Made by a program: the position numbers and the translations under genes. Shown here one piece after another: positions 47,366 through 58,204 of a stretch of DNA of 64,000 nt. This DNA comes from Sequoia sempervirens (Eukaryota > Streptophyta > Pinopsida > Cupressales > Cupressaceae). Under the pieces are notes generated by a model, which was given only the letters and a program-made list of their open reading frames with translations, was not told the origin of the DNA and did not search any database. The stretch covers positions 533,563,071 through 533,627,070 of the forward strand of contig VDFB02193867.1 of assembly GCA_007258455.2 (NCBI GenBank), given 5' to 3'. The first letter of the stretch is position 1; each line of letters begins with the position of its first letter.

Positions 47366-48615
47366 CAGAGAAAAGTTTCAACTTTACCTGGATTGCCAAT
47401 TGTCTGTTCTATACTGGCCCTGATCAAGTAATGCAAAGATGTGTAAGAGAAGATGAGACTTATGATATATTGCATGCCTGCCATGATGAACCATGTGGAG
47501 GGCATTTTGCAGCAAAAAAACAGCAATGAAAGTCCTTACAACAGGGTATTACTGGCCAACATTACACAAGGATGCTGCGGCCTATACAAGGAAGTGTGAC
47601 AGATGCCAGCGTATGGGAAGACCAACTAAGTCAGATGAAATGCCACTATATCCGCAGGTGATAGTCACCCCTTTTGATAAATGGGGGATGGATTTTGTGG
47701 GGCCAATTGATCCACCATCAAATGGAAAGTCATATATTCTAGTTTGCACGAATTATGTCACAAAATGGGTCGAGGTAAAAGCTATGACTAATGTTCGAGA
47801 TAACAAAGTTGCTGAATTTTTGTATGAACAAATTTTCACCAGATTTGGAGTCCTAGAGAGCTTTAACTGATGAAGGAGCTCAATTTACGTCAAATCTAAT
47901 CACTGCACTTATGAATGACTATAAGATCAAACACAGGAAGTCCAACCCCTAATCCTCCCAATGGTCAGGCGGAGGTAACAAACAGAGAAATTGAAGTGAT
48001 CCTCACAAAGACAGTGCAGATTCATAAGAAATACTGGAGTAATAGACTTCTTGAAGCAGTTTGGGCTTACAGAACTACATGGAAAACAACAACTGGGTTT
48101 ACACCTTTTGAGTTGCTCTATGGGAAAACAGCTATGTTACCCATTGAATTTGAAATAAAACTTTGAGGACAGCTCTTGAACTCAACATGGACTTATCCGG
48201 GGAAGGACCAGCCTCCCAGCTAAATGCTTTGGACGAAATGAGAAAAGCCGCCCTGTAGCATATAGAAGTAATCCAACAGCAGAGAAAGAGATGGCATGAT
48301 CAGCACATCAAAACCAAAAAAAATTCTGCTGGAGATTGGGCTTTGTTATATGATTCCAGGTGCCAAGAAAATCAGGGTAAACTCACAACACGCTGGCTTG
48401 GGCCCTATGAGGTTGAAAATGTGTTTGAAAATGGAGCTGTGCAGCTGGTCACAATTGATCCAGTCTGTTTCAAATTGCTCGTCAATGGCCATCGACTCCG
48501 ACTGTACCATAAGCCAGTTTCCAAGGAAGACTTCATGAAGCAGCTCATTCAGGTTCCTCCTGCTACTCTTCCTGCAGCCGAAGGCTCTAGCCTTTCTCCT
48601 GCAGCATTCTCGTAA
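47366..48615 (+). pseudogene. Integrase of element E, in three frames
   Basis: The zinc finger (HACHDEPCGGH ... CDRCQRMG) spans 47475-47617. The core has WGMDFVGP near 47690, TDEGAQF near 47870 and NGQAEVTNREIE near 47965, covering the DDE triad. The C-terminal GPY/F module is at 48390 (TRWLGPYEVE) and the protein ends at the stop of 48613-48615. Frameshifts occur near 47870 and 48165, and a TAG at 48256. The second Asp is followed by EG rather than NG. Confidence 0.85.
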
Positions 48616-49291
48616 TTTTCAAAAAGCATGCCCATAATAAAAGTTTTCTTTTTAAGAAAACCCTTTTCTCCATTTTCATTTATCGCCCCCACCTCACTTC
48701 TTTATCTTCCATCCATTCATCCCATCCATCCATTTCATTCGTACATTTCATCCGCCCACGTCACCCATCCACTTCAACTGTCTGCGTCAACCTTAATTAA
48801 GATATCTTTCCAACTTATCAATTCACGCAGCACCGTCATCTTTCTTCACACGAACGTGCAATTACTAAAGGTACGCCATATCTTTTCTTATCGCATATTT
48901 AATTTATTTCATTCTATTCAATTATTGCTATGCATGTACCGGTCATTATCACCCGAATCTCTACCTATTTTTTAGTAGATGTGAGGACACATGTCATCTT
49001 TTAAGTAGGGGGCGGGGTAATCCATTGTTTGAGGCTTGTCTTTTCGCTGCTGCCATAACTGCAAAATAATCTTTCTTTAATATATTTCTGGTACTTTCCA
49101 AACGTGATTGCATGACCTTCTTTAATGCATCTTTTTCTTGCAAACTATGATTAAGACTACTTGTTTAAAAAAGTTTATTTTTGGAAAAAGAAAGAAATGT
49201 GGCGGCCTGACAGAGAAAAACCAGAGCAGAAAAGGAAATAAAGAATTTGAATCTTCAGCAAGAAATTGAGTTCAGCTAGAAAAACTGCAAT
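48616..49291 (+). other. Spacer between pol and the env-position ORF of element E
   Basis: It is noncoding and C/T-rich at first (48660-48800). A purine-rich copy of the 3' polypurine tract is at 49003-49013. The rest shows nothing recognisable. Confidence 0.6.
49003..49013 (+). other. Internal polypurine tract of element E
   Basis: AAGTAGGGGGC is identical to the tract before the 3' LTR (51779-51789). It sits between pol and the downstream ORF. It could act as a second plus-strand priming site, or be a relic of the event that added the downstream ORF. Confidence 0.7.
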
Positions 49292-51780
49292 ATGGGTGGT
49301 CAGTTGGTACGACATGAGCCTGTAGCTCATGAATTGTTGTTGCAAAACCCATAGACAGTTCAAGCATTTAGCCTCTATGGATGGTTAAATTATTTTCTGA
49401 GTTTAAATAGTTTTGATGAGGAGGCTACGACAGAATTTTTGAGAATATTTTCTGAAGGGGAAGCCACTGTATGGGGTCTAACAGTTGTTGCAACCGAAGA
49501 CAGAATTGATGAGGTAACCGGGCTCCCAGCCGTTGGAGAAAACTTTTCTTCAGATGCTGCAGCTGCAAGGGCTGAATTTTTGATGCCTGCTGATGGACCT
49601 CTGGACATCTCCAAGCAAGGATGCAAGCGGGTGTCACTGCCTCTTCCATATTCAGAGTATGGCACTTATATAATGAGGTATTTAACCTGTGAAGGCCGTT
49701 TTTTCTATCTGCATTCGCATCATTTTAAATTATTAAGCCATATAAGGCATGGGTTGGCTGTGAATGTTCTGAATTTCTTATTAAATTTTTTAGAGCAAAG
49801 TGCCCATGGAACTCAACAAGGGAAAAATAACTCTGTCACTCATCATGGCCTTATTAAATTGCTTATTGAGCGCTCTTTGAGAGATGTTTCACCTCTCTCC
49901 TGGCAACAATTTGTTGACCAAAAGAGTTTACAACCTCCACAACCCCCTAGGGTAATTACCCCACGGCCTCAAAGAAAGAAGAAAGAAATTGCATCTACTA
50001 GTGGAACAGGGCAAGGGTCATCTACTCCTGTAGCACCCGATCCTGTAGCTGTCATAGCTGAATCCTCTGCTAGGGTACAAACTAGGTCTGCTGCTAGGAG
50101 GGAGAAAGGAAAATCAAAGGCAGAAGGGTCCCCAGAATCTAACCCTCGTTCTCAGAAAAAAGGCAATGCTCCTCTCCTATAGCACCTTCCCCTGCAACAG
50201 TTTCTCCTACAGCAATAGCTATTGATATTACCAGCTCACCATCATCCTCTGGTAGGGCAGAGCCCCCTGAACAAACAAGAAAAAGAAAACCTACCGGAAC
50301 ACCTCCTGTAGCCACATCAATACCAAGAAGGGTTTCCACAAGGAAACAATTTAGGACCTCCCCTGTTTCACCGAAACCTGAGGTAATTGTAATTTCAGAA
50401 GGGTCTATTGAATCTGAATTTAATGTTTCTCGGAATGAATCTGAGAATGCTGCTTAGAGTTCGGTCGTTCCTGAAGAGGAACAAGTAGAGAAAAAAGAAG
50501 CAGGGCATAATGGGCATGAGTTGCCAAGTCTTGATGATCTGGTTAATGCTGCTATGCAATTCTCAGAGGAAGCACAGACTTCTTCACCACAGCAACAAGA
50601 AGAATTTATCCTACAGCAAGAACAAGAACAGGCTGAAAAAATAAATGTGCCTAATGAAGTTGTATTTCATCCTGCAATGTGTAAAGCCATTGTTGTGTAT
50701 AGGAGGACCTTTTTAATTGAATTTCTGGAATTTGTTAAAAATAATTAGGAAACAGTTACACTGCAAACTGTGACTTTTCGACACATTGCCCAGACTAATA
50801 TGCGACAAAGTCTGTGGAAAATAGCAAAGAAGAAATTGAAAAAGAAAATTGAAAATCAGAAACAAGAAATTGCTGAATTGAAAGCAAAAATGGATGAAAT
50901 GCTAAAGGTAACTGGTCAAATTATGGAATGCAGACCGCCACCCAGAGTTTATGCTCTGTGCCTCAAAGAACAGTTTTTATGGTTTCAATTGATGAGAATT
51001 TCCAGAAACCAAGACCCCATAATTCATTCTGCCAAAGAGTTTTATGAAGCATATCAAGCAGCCCCTAACTGGTTAAGGAATTCTCTGTGTGAATTCTATT
51101 TGCATGGATTTTTAATACCACTTGAAATAGAATGGAATCCTCTTCCATACATTGGTGATATTCATTTGAGAGCATTCATGTCATGGGCAGCAAATGAGGT
51201 GAATTATGGCAGACAGTGGGAAACGTATGAGGAAATTGAGAAAACAGAGCCTGTCCCATTACGCTCTCAAAGTTCAAACCCACATGCAATGCTGAAAGAT
51301 TGGTTTGCATTGACATATGGTATTAATAATGTTTCAGCCAGAGCAAAAATATTTGACATCAGAAAGCAAGTATATGATGAATTCCAGGCACAGCAATATT
51401 CATTTTGGAGATTAGCATATACCAGAACTGAGAAAAGATGGGAAAAGTTGACTGTTGGGTTAAGAAAGTCAGAACCACATGGTCCCTTAAACTTTATAGC
51501 TGCACTCAAACGAACCAGTAGATATATTCAATTGGGACTTCAAACAAGATTTGAATTGTGGCTGCCACTAACATTCAGACCCCCTGTGCTAATGTGGCCC
51601 CTATATCCTCATCAGGCTACAAATCTTAACAGTGAATTAGAAGACCGCAGATATGAAAGATGCCAGGATTTCAGAGGATTCTATTACAGGTTTGGACATC
51701 CATTCCAGAGTCATGCAGCCACTACTGACTTCAGAGAAACCACTAGGAAAGTTAATGCTGGAGGACCAGCATTGGGCTAA
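49292..51780 (+). pseudogene. Env-position ORF of element E, about 830 codons, function unknown
   Basis: ATG 49292 opens a frame that continues, with one frameshift near 50150 (an A6 run) and TAGs at 49352, 50455 and 50746, to TAA 51778, directly against the polypurine tract. The N-terminal domain (49420-49920) has VWGLTVVATEDRIDEVTGLP, resembling the plant retroelement domain often labelled putative plant transposon protein. A long Pro/Ser/Thr-rich, charged linker follows. Residues coded at 50815-50915 form a Lys/Glu-rich predicted coiled coil (KKKLKKKIENQKQEIAELKA). The C-terminal 280 residues look globular and Trp/Tyr-rich. I see no signal peptide or convincing membrane span, so an envelope role is not supported. 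Athila elements often carry such extra ORFs. Confidence 0.7.
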
Positions 51781-51789
51781 GTAGGGGGC
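51779..51789 (+). other. 3' polypurine tract of element E
   Basis: AAGTAGGGGGC, followed by AA, immediately precedes the LTR start at 51792 and overlaps the stop codon of the upstream ORF by two bases. Confidence 0.85.
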
Positions 51790-51791
51790 AA

Positions 51792-53116
51792 TGATGAGCC
51801 TAAAATATGCTCATAATTTGATGTTATGATAAACACATAATGACTTCATTTTTGCTATTTCATGGCTATTTAAACTTTGTTGAAACCTTTTATGGGGATA
51901 TCCTGTAGCAAGACACTTTTATATTCCTACAGCCTATTGTGTTGACTTGACTACATTTATTGCCCTGTTGACTCCTAAAAATGGCTGGTATATCGTATAC
52001 AGTTTTTGAATGGTGAAGTAGATTTGAAATGTGTGATTAATGAATAGATATCATGTATGTACCATATGTCTTTTCTTGCGCGTTTGTTACCTTTTGTTTC
52101 GTAGGTTGTTGAAGAATGATCGAGTCAAGCGCAGCCGATCTCGGCCTTGTAGTAAAGCCCATTTCCTGCACGACTTTGAGGAAGCTCCGGCAAAGACTCT
52201 TTGATCGAAACTGATTTGGAAATATTTTTTAATGGAAAGTCAATCTGGAGAGAGTGGAGTGCTAGATTCTCTCTGAATTGGGTTGAATACATAAATCCAT
52301 TTATGAAGTTTGTTCCTTGATTCAGGGATATACTTTACTTCCACGTCTTTCTTTGATGAAGTTAGTTAGTTAGTTGTTCTTTTAATTTAAAAATAAGATA
52401 CTCCTCCTACACAAGGCAGTGGTAGAAGATGAATAGAATGAGTAATAGATGATTTTTTAGGTAAGATAGAAACAGAGTAGCAGAAATCATGTAAGAATCA
52501 GTATGATAATGAAAGACAGAATCTGTTTGACCAGAAGCGGAGTTTGTTGTTAGTTTTCACACCAACAAGACAATGTATTTCGTTCTGTTTTCATGAATAA
52601 AGATCGATGAAGTTCTGAGTTCAGCATCTGTGTAATCACTAGATGCTTGCTAAGGGGGCCCACTTACTAAGTATCTATAGTTAGTTAGATGTTCTTTTCT
52701 ACTGATATCCAGTTAGCTTTCATCTTTTGAAGTTTTTACGCAAACTCAGTCTTACACTACTCCTGCAGCATAGAGAGTCCATCCTTGTGACTGTTCCTGC
52801 AGCATAAGGCCAGTTCATGGTTTGTGCTTCAGTCGTAGCTGTTACAGTTTCTATTTTAATCAAGCATAGTTGAGTTAAAGAATTCTGCATTACCATTCTG
52901 TAGCTTAGATAGAATTTCTTTCCAGTATGTATTTTTGCTAAGATTTGACCAAAATGAATTCTTAGTGAATATATTTTGCTGCGCCATTTAAAGTCTACGT
53001 CCCCTGGTTTGACAAGTAAATGAACGTCCACAGAAAGATATTAGTCACCTGTCGGAATGTCCAATTCCCAGGAAAGTTTCACTGTGATATTCATATCCTT
53101 TTGTGAGTGCGAGCCA
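51792..53116 (+). repeat. 3' LTR of element E (1325 bp)
   Basis: It runs TGATGAGCCTAAAA ... GTGCGAGCCA and pairs with 41660-42990. It is followed by the target duplication CTCTT. Confidence 0.93.
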
Positions 53117-53794
53117 CTCTTTAGCTATCATAATCTGATTATACCCAGAAAATCCATCCATTAGTGACAACATTTCATGTCCAGGTGTCATATCGATGAT
53201 CATATCAATGTTTGGAAGTGGGAAGTCATCTTTTGGACATGCCTTAATTAAGTCTCTGAAGTTTGTGCAAATTTCGATGCTTCCATCAGGTTTTGAAACT
53301 GGCACCAAGTTTGACACCTATTCTAGATAATCTATCGATCGAGTAAATCATGCATCTAATAGCTTTTTTAATTCCATTTTTACCAACAAGGCAATCTAAG
53401 GGTGCATTTTCCTAAGCTTTTTTCTGATAGGCTTTGCTTCTGGGTATATTGCTAAGTGATGAACCACGATTTCTGGATCAAGTCCTGACATGTTAGCATA
53501 GCTCCATACAAAGTTTATCTATCTTTCTCTTAGGAAGGCTGTTAGGAGCTCTTGTTCTTCTGATAGTAATGACTCTGCATAGAATGTAATGTGCGGGGTT
53601 TCCTCTGTTCCTAGATTGATTGGATTGCATCTTTTTGCAAGGACTATTGATTTTTCTTGATGAATAGCTCTAAAAGGAAGATTGAATCCCCCATCCTCAG
53701 GTGCCTTGGAGAGGTTTTCACCATTGGATGTGTCCTTTCCTTTTACTTTTTTTTGGTCAGAGAGTGCCACAGTGTGGTTTTCACTCAAGGACAT
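53117..53794 (-). pseudogene. Reverse transcriptase 5' half of element D
   Basis: The minus strand reads NLGTEETPH, then MSGLDPEIVVHHLAI, SNLVPVSKPDGSIEI, KACPKDDFPLPNIDM and MDGFSGYNQIM, ending at 53117 where element E is inserted. These are the fingers and start of the palm of a Tat-lineage RT. The remainder continues at 41659. Several stops lie between 53520 and 53320. Confidence 0.85.
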
Positions 53795-54299
53795 AGATAT
53801 TATTCTTCATTTTTCACTTTTGCAACTGAGGGATTCAATCATTTCCCCATAATAGCCATATGTATCTAGCTCCATTATGAACCCTGCTTTATGATCTCCA
53901 CATGGAATGTTATCCTGCAGTCCCATGAATTTTGAGAGTGCCTCATCATTTTCAAATGTATCAAGAATTGGTGCTCCTCGTTGGTCATAGTTAATGAGTT
54001 GGGGGTATATTAGGAGGATTTCCTAATTTTGGTGGTCTGATTCAAAAGATAGGGTGATAATTTTGAAAAGAGTGGTATCCTCAAAAAGCCTAGGTAGGTT
54101 GGTTATGGGATCCTCATCATCGCTACTACTATAGATGTCGGTTATGTCAAATGTAAAGTTGTCTATGAATCTACCTATAGATACTGGTAAGCATAGTTTT
54201 GCTACAGTTTGCTGAGGATGATTATTGACCATTCTAACTGGAGGACTTTGGCCATGTATGGCTATACTTGGAGGGGTACATCCAAGGCTAAGATTTTTT
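53795..54299 (-). other. Pol linker of element D between G-patch and RT
   Basis: It is degraded coding sequence. An open segment (54232-54023) reads VNNHPQQTVAKLCLPVSIGR with acidic runs. No domain is recognised; such linkers are variable in this lineage. Confidence 0.45.
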
Positions 54300-55238
54300 A
54301 TTGCTCGTCTCTAGAATGATAGGTATTATAAGCCCATTGTCGTTTCTCCCAAGTCTTTGGTTTCTATCATAGCCCATTACAAGCATCATTTCTAGACCCT
54401 TACTTTTGTCATCCATTGGTATATCAACTACTAGTCTCTCATCTTGATATAGCATATGAGATGGATCTGCCTCAATAACTTCTTGGCCAAGATCTCCCCA
54501 ACTTGTAAAGTTGGGATAGTCTTCAGGAGATGTTTGGGATGTGGAGGCTTCATTTATTTGTAGATGTCCCCGTGATATAGGAGATTATGGTAACTCTCCT
54601 ACCACAAAAGAATTTTTAGGGATCATTTAGTTTCCACAACCCTTATCTTGGATGATGGCCTTAATGTCAGAAATGGTGGGAATGGCTGGAATGATGGGTG
54701 TCTTTGTTGCAGAAATGGATGTAATAGTGGCAGGATCAATGTATGGTGTAGATGGACCCTCATCATTTTTCTGTACTTGAGGGATTTTATAGTACTTTGC
54801 TTCAAGGTTTTTGCAATAGGAGAAGGGTTTAGGATCTCCATGGATGGTGACTTCTTGTCCTGCATGTGTGAATTTCACACATTGATGGAAAGTTGACGCT
54901 ACTTCCTTCATTGCATGAATCCATGGATGTCCTAGAAGGATGTTATATGGTAAGTTGATGTCTAGGACCTGACAAGTGGTTTCCATGATAGCAGGACCTA
55001 CTTGAATAAGGATTTTGATCGTGCCTTGGGATGCTCTTTCTTGATCATCATATGCTCTTATTGTGATACCCTTTCCTTTGTCGATAGAATCCTCTGAGAT
55101 TTTTAATTATTTGATGAACTTGAGAGAACATATATTCAAGCTCACCCCTCCATCCACCAAGACCCTTTTGAATTTTCTTTTCTGTACTATGAATTCTAAG
55201 TGGAGTGCACAGTTGTGAGATGGTTGAGAGGGGAAATA
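54300..55238 (-). pseudogene. Aspartic protease and G-patch remnant of element D
   Basis: Minus strand: VLVDGGVSLNICS near 55160 holds the catalytic Asp in the DGG form seen in this lineage. LPYNILLGHPWIHAM (near 54950-54900) is the conserved protease C-terminal part. Further on, 54410-54310 reads LVMGYDRNQRLGRNDNG, a recognisable but altered G-patch motif, a nucleic-acid-binding module found in some Tat-type polyproteins. Frame changes and stops are present. Confidence 0.72.
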
Positions 55239-58204
55239 CTAGTCGGAGAATGTGAGAAGATTTGGCGTAATGATATTTTTGACCATAGCTTGGAATTTTT
55301 CTACATCAAGATCTATAGGGACAGCGGATGAAGCCAACCCTTCCTCATGTATTTTCTTATGGGCTGATGAGATTTTTAGTAACTCCATGATGGAGATTTG
55401 CACTAGTGTTATTTTGAGCTGATGAAGGATGTTATATCCATTAGGGACAGATCTAGATATAGGGACTATGTTTGGCTGGGATGATCCTGCGATGGTAACT
55501 TTGCTGCCTCTTGTGGTGACTCCACAATCGACATGGGCACCTTTGATGGTGATGATTGTGCAGTACTCATCTAGGGAGGCAATGACAGTTTCATACACAT
55601 GATTCACGTTTGTGTGGGTGCCTTTCCCCTTATCGGTGTTATTATTCCCTTTATTTCTATGGTTAGGCATCAGATTCATGTATATCTTAAGGTCTTGGTT
55701 TCTTGTTGGTTGTTCCACTTTTATAATTCTTTGATCAATGAGATCTTGAACTATGTTTTTTAACCTCATACAATTGTTCGTGGTATGCCCTTTGATTTTA
55801 TGGAAGTCACAAAGTTTATTCTCATTATTCCAAGGAGGTTTCACATTTGGTTCTTGGTAATTCTCAAAGGTGGGAGTCTTAATGAGTTTTTTCATTTATC
55901 AGCTTCTTCATGATGATTTCAAGTGGTTCCCCCAGAGCAGTGTATTTTCGCTTAGGGTAATTTTTGTTCCATTGGGGTGGTCCCCTTTGATCATTGATAT
56001 TGTTAATTTCTTGATTGCTTTTTGGTTGTTGTGTGGCTTGATGATTGTTTTGGTGTTGGATTTGGATTTGTGGTGCAAGAATGTTTTGGCGAGGGCCAGA
56101 GATAACAACTTTGGTGTTGACAACACCATCATTGGTAATGTTTTTGTTTCTTTCCCATGTGTGAGGTTTGTCGTTGTAATTGGCAGGTGGGCGGGTGTTC
56201 TGTTGTTCGGGGTATGAAGTTGATCCCACAGGTTGAGTCATAAGGGCTCGTTTGATGCTAATTAATAAGAGCCTTGGAGATCAACTGGTCATATGTGGTA
56301 ATCCCTTGAACCTTGAGATGGAATGCCAAGAGGTCATCAAGGTTGGATATGATGGTGCATACTTGTTGTTCCTCAGGCATGGACCACTTGCTCCAATTGG
56401 CCTTGGATCTCCATCGTTGTAGGAATGAAGCGAATGATTCATTCTTACCTTATTTCAGAGCTGAGAGTTCTTCTAGACTGACATCCATGGCGATGTTGCA
56501 TGCATAGTTTTTTATGAATGCGTCTATAATTTCTTGGAATTTTCTAATGCCTGTAGGTAGGCGAGAGAACCATTCCATAGCATGGCCAGCCAAACTTCTA
56601 GGAAATATCTGCATTAGATAGGTATCATCATATGCGACTTCTATTCAATGAACCTAGAATTCCCTGATGTGATCCTTAGGGTTTCCCGATCCATGATATT
56701 TTTTGAATTTGGGGATCTCAAATTGCTTTGGGAATGGTTTCATCACAAGGATCCTGTCAAATGGATAGGGACACAAGTTTCTTGGTGTTTTTGTGGTTTT
56801 CCCTAATTGAAGATTGAGCACTTGTTGCAAGAGCAACCTGATTTGTTTCGTTACATTGTTTTACAGATCATGGGGTGGGAAGAAGGTGTTCTGGGGTGTT
56901 TCGATTATTGGTTGGATGGGTGGGTTGTTTGATGTGTTGTTTGATGGTATTTGCACATTCTGTCGAGCCATGTATGCTTCCACCTGTTGCTGTATGAATA
57001 ATGCTTGTTGTTGATCTTCTTGTTGTTGTGCTAGAATTTCCTTTCGTTGAGCCTGTTGTTGTGCTTGTTGTTGTTCCAACAACACTTGTTGTTGTTCTAA
57101 CAACACTTTTTGGGCTACTAACTGGGTTGCTTCTTGTTGCTCTTGATATTATTTTATTGCTTGCTAATATGCTTGTCATTGTCCTGCTTGTTTTTGTGCT
57201 TGTTCCTATACTTGTGCTTGAGCTTGTGCTTGTGCTTGTGCAACTTTTTGTTGTTGTTGTAAGAATGCTTGGGCTTGTGTAGCTTGTTGTGCTTGTAATG
57301 CAACTTGGGCTGCTTTGGCAGTTTGCATAGCTTGAGCGGCTTGTTGAGCAGCTGGTTGTGCGGCTTTTTGTTTTTGCACTTGTAGGAATCCCCTTTGATA
57401 AGTAGTTTTCTAAGCTACTTGCAATACCATGTTGTATTGGCTTGATATGCTAGAAGTTGGTGGTGGTGGGGGTGGTGGTGGATTTAGAATTGTGCTTGTG
57501 GTGGTGGTGAGAGTTATCGTCATGTTAGTGATTAGGGTTTGAGTAGTAGATGGCGTGATTGATGTGATTGGTCCTTGAGAGACCATGTTCTGAGATATTA
57601 TGTGGGTGGTTGATGATGTTGTGATTGCTTGCGTAGTTTTCATCTGTTGTTCCAATGTCAATGACAAGTTCTAGGTGATGTTTTGATTGATATTTGGGAT
57701 CTTGGTTTGATTGATAGTTGGTAAAGGGGGAAGCCCTAAGCCAAGCAGTGGTGTGGATGATGATGGAAATGGAAGAAGTGGTGTAAATGTGATGGGTGTG
57801 ATTTCTTGAGAAAATGGCATAGTTTTGAAAATGCCCCCTAGTCCGAATATGTCCTCTCCTTGTGAAGTTATGGGGAGAGAGGTTTGGGGTGTTGCACGAA
57901 ATGATGATGATGATGGGTCATTCGGATCATGAAAGGTGAGAGGGACATATGTATGCAATGGATTTTGGGGTATGTTTTGTTCCAAAATGGTGTTTTTATC
58001 CAAGTCTTGATTATTGACAAGGTGGTGTGTTTGAATAGCATTGAGAAATGCACTTCCCTTATTGACATTAGGTTGGGTTGAAGCAAAAGATGTGATTTGT
58101 GGAATGTTTTGAGTGATATTTTGGGATGGGGGTGTAGATGAAATGGGGATGGTGGATGAGATTGGGGGTGTGATCCCAAAATATGTCTCCACAATAGTGC
58201 TCAT
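55239..58204 (-). pseudogene. Gag of element D
   Basis: It starts at ATG 58204 (MSTIVETYFGITPP). It has a Ser/Thr/Pro-rich N-terminus with LGLGLPPLPT (shared with A), a Pro run near 57470, then a very Gln/Ala-rich stretch (57400-56950). The capsid core (56750-56240) has PFPKQFEIPKF, HAMEWFSRLP, ESFASFLQRWR and LVxGITTYDQL-like text, matching the Retrotrans_gag family. The nucleocapsid part (55895-55680) has NYQEPNVKPP, the knuckle CDFHKIKGHTTNNC and LKNIVQDLIDQRII, nearly the same as in B. Stops are mostly TAG in the Gln-rich part, with a frameshift near 55880. Confidence 0.82.

Larger units (their letters stand above)
41660..53116 (+). mobile_element. Element E: complete Athila-type Ty3/gypsy retrotransposon (11.46 kb)
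   Basis: The LTRs at 41660-42990 and 51792-53116 are about 96 percent identical by eye. A perfect 5-bp target duplication, CTCTT, lies at 41655-41659 and 53117-53121. It inserted into the RT of element D in the opposite orientation: the D frame continues on each side. Order: LTR, tRNA-Asp primer site, gag, protease, RT, RNase H, integrase, polypurine tract, env-position ORF, polypurine tract, LTR. The DLGA protease motif, the RT text and the primer tRNA fit the Athila lineage. Stops and frameshifts make it non-functional. Confidence 0.93.

Noticed and set aside
56814..57282. Plus-strand Val/Leu-rich ORFs that look like membrane proteins
   Set aside because: They are antisense to the Gln-rich part of the D gag on the minus strand.
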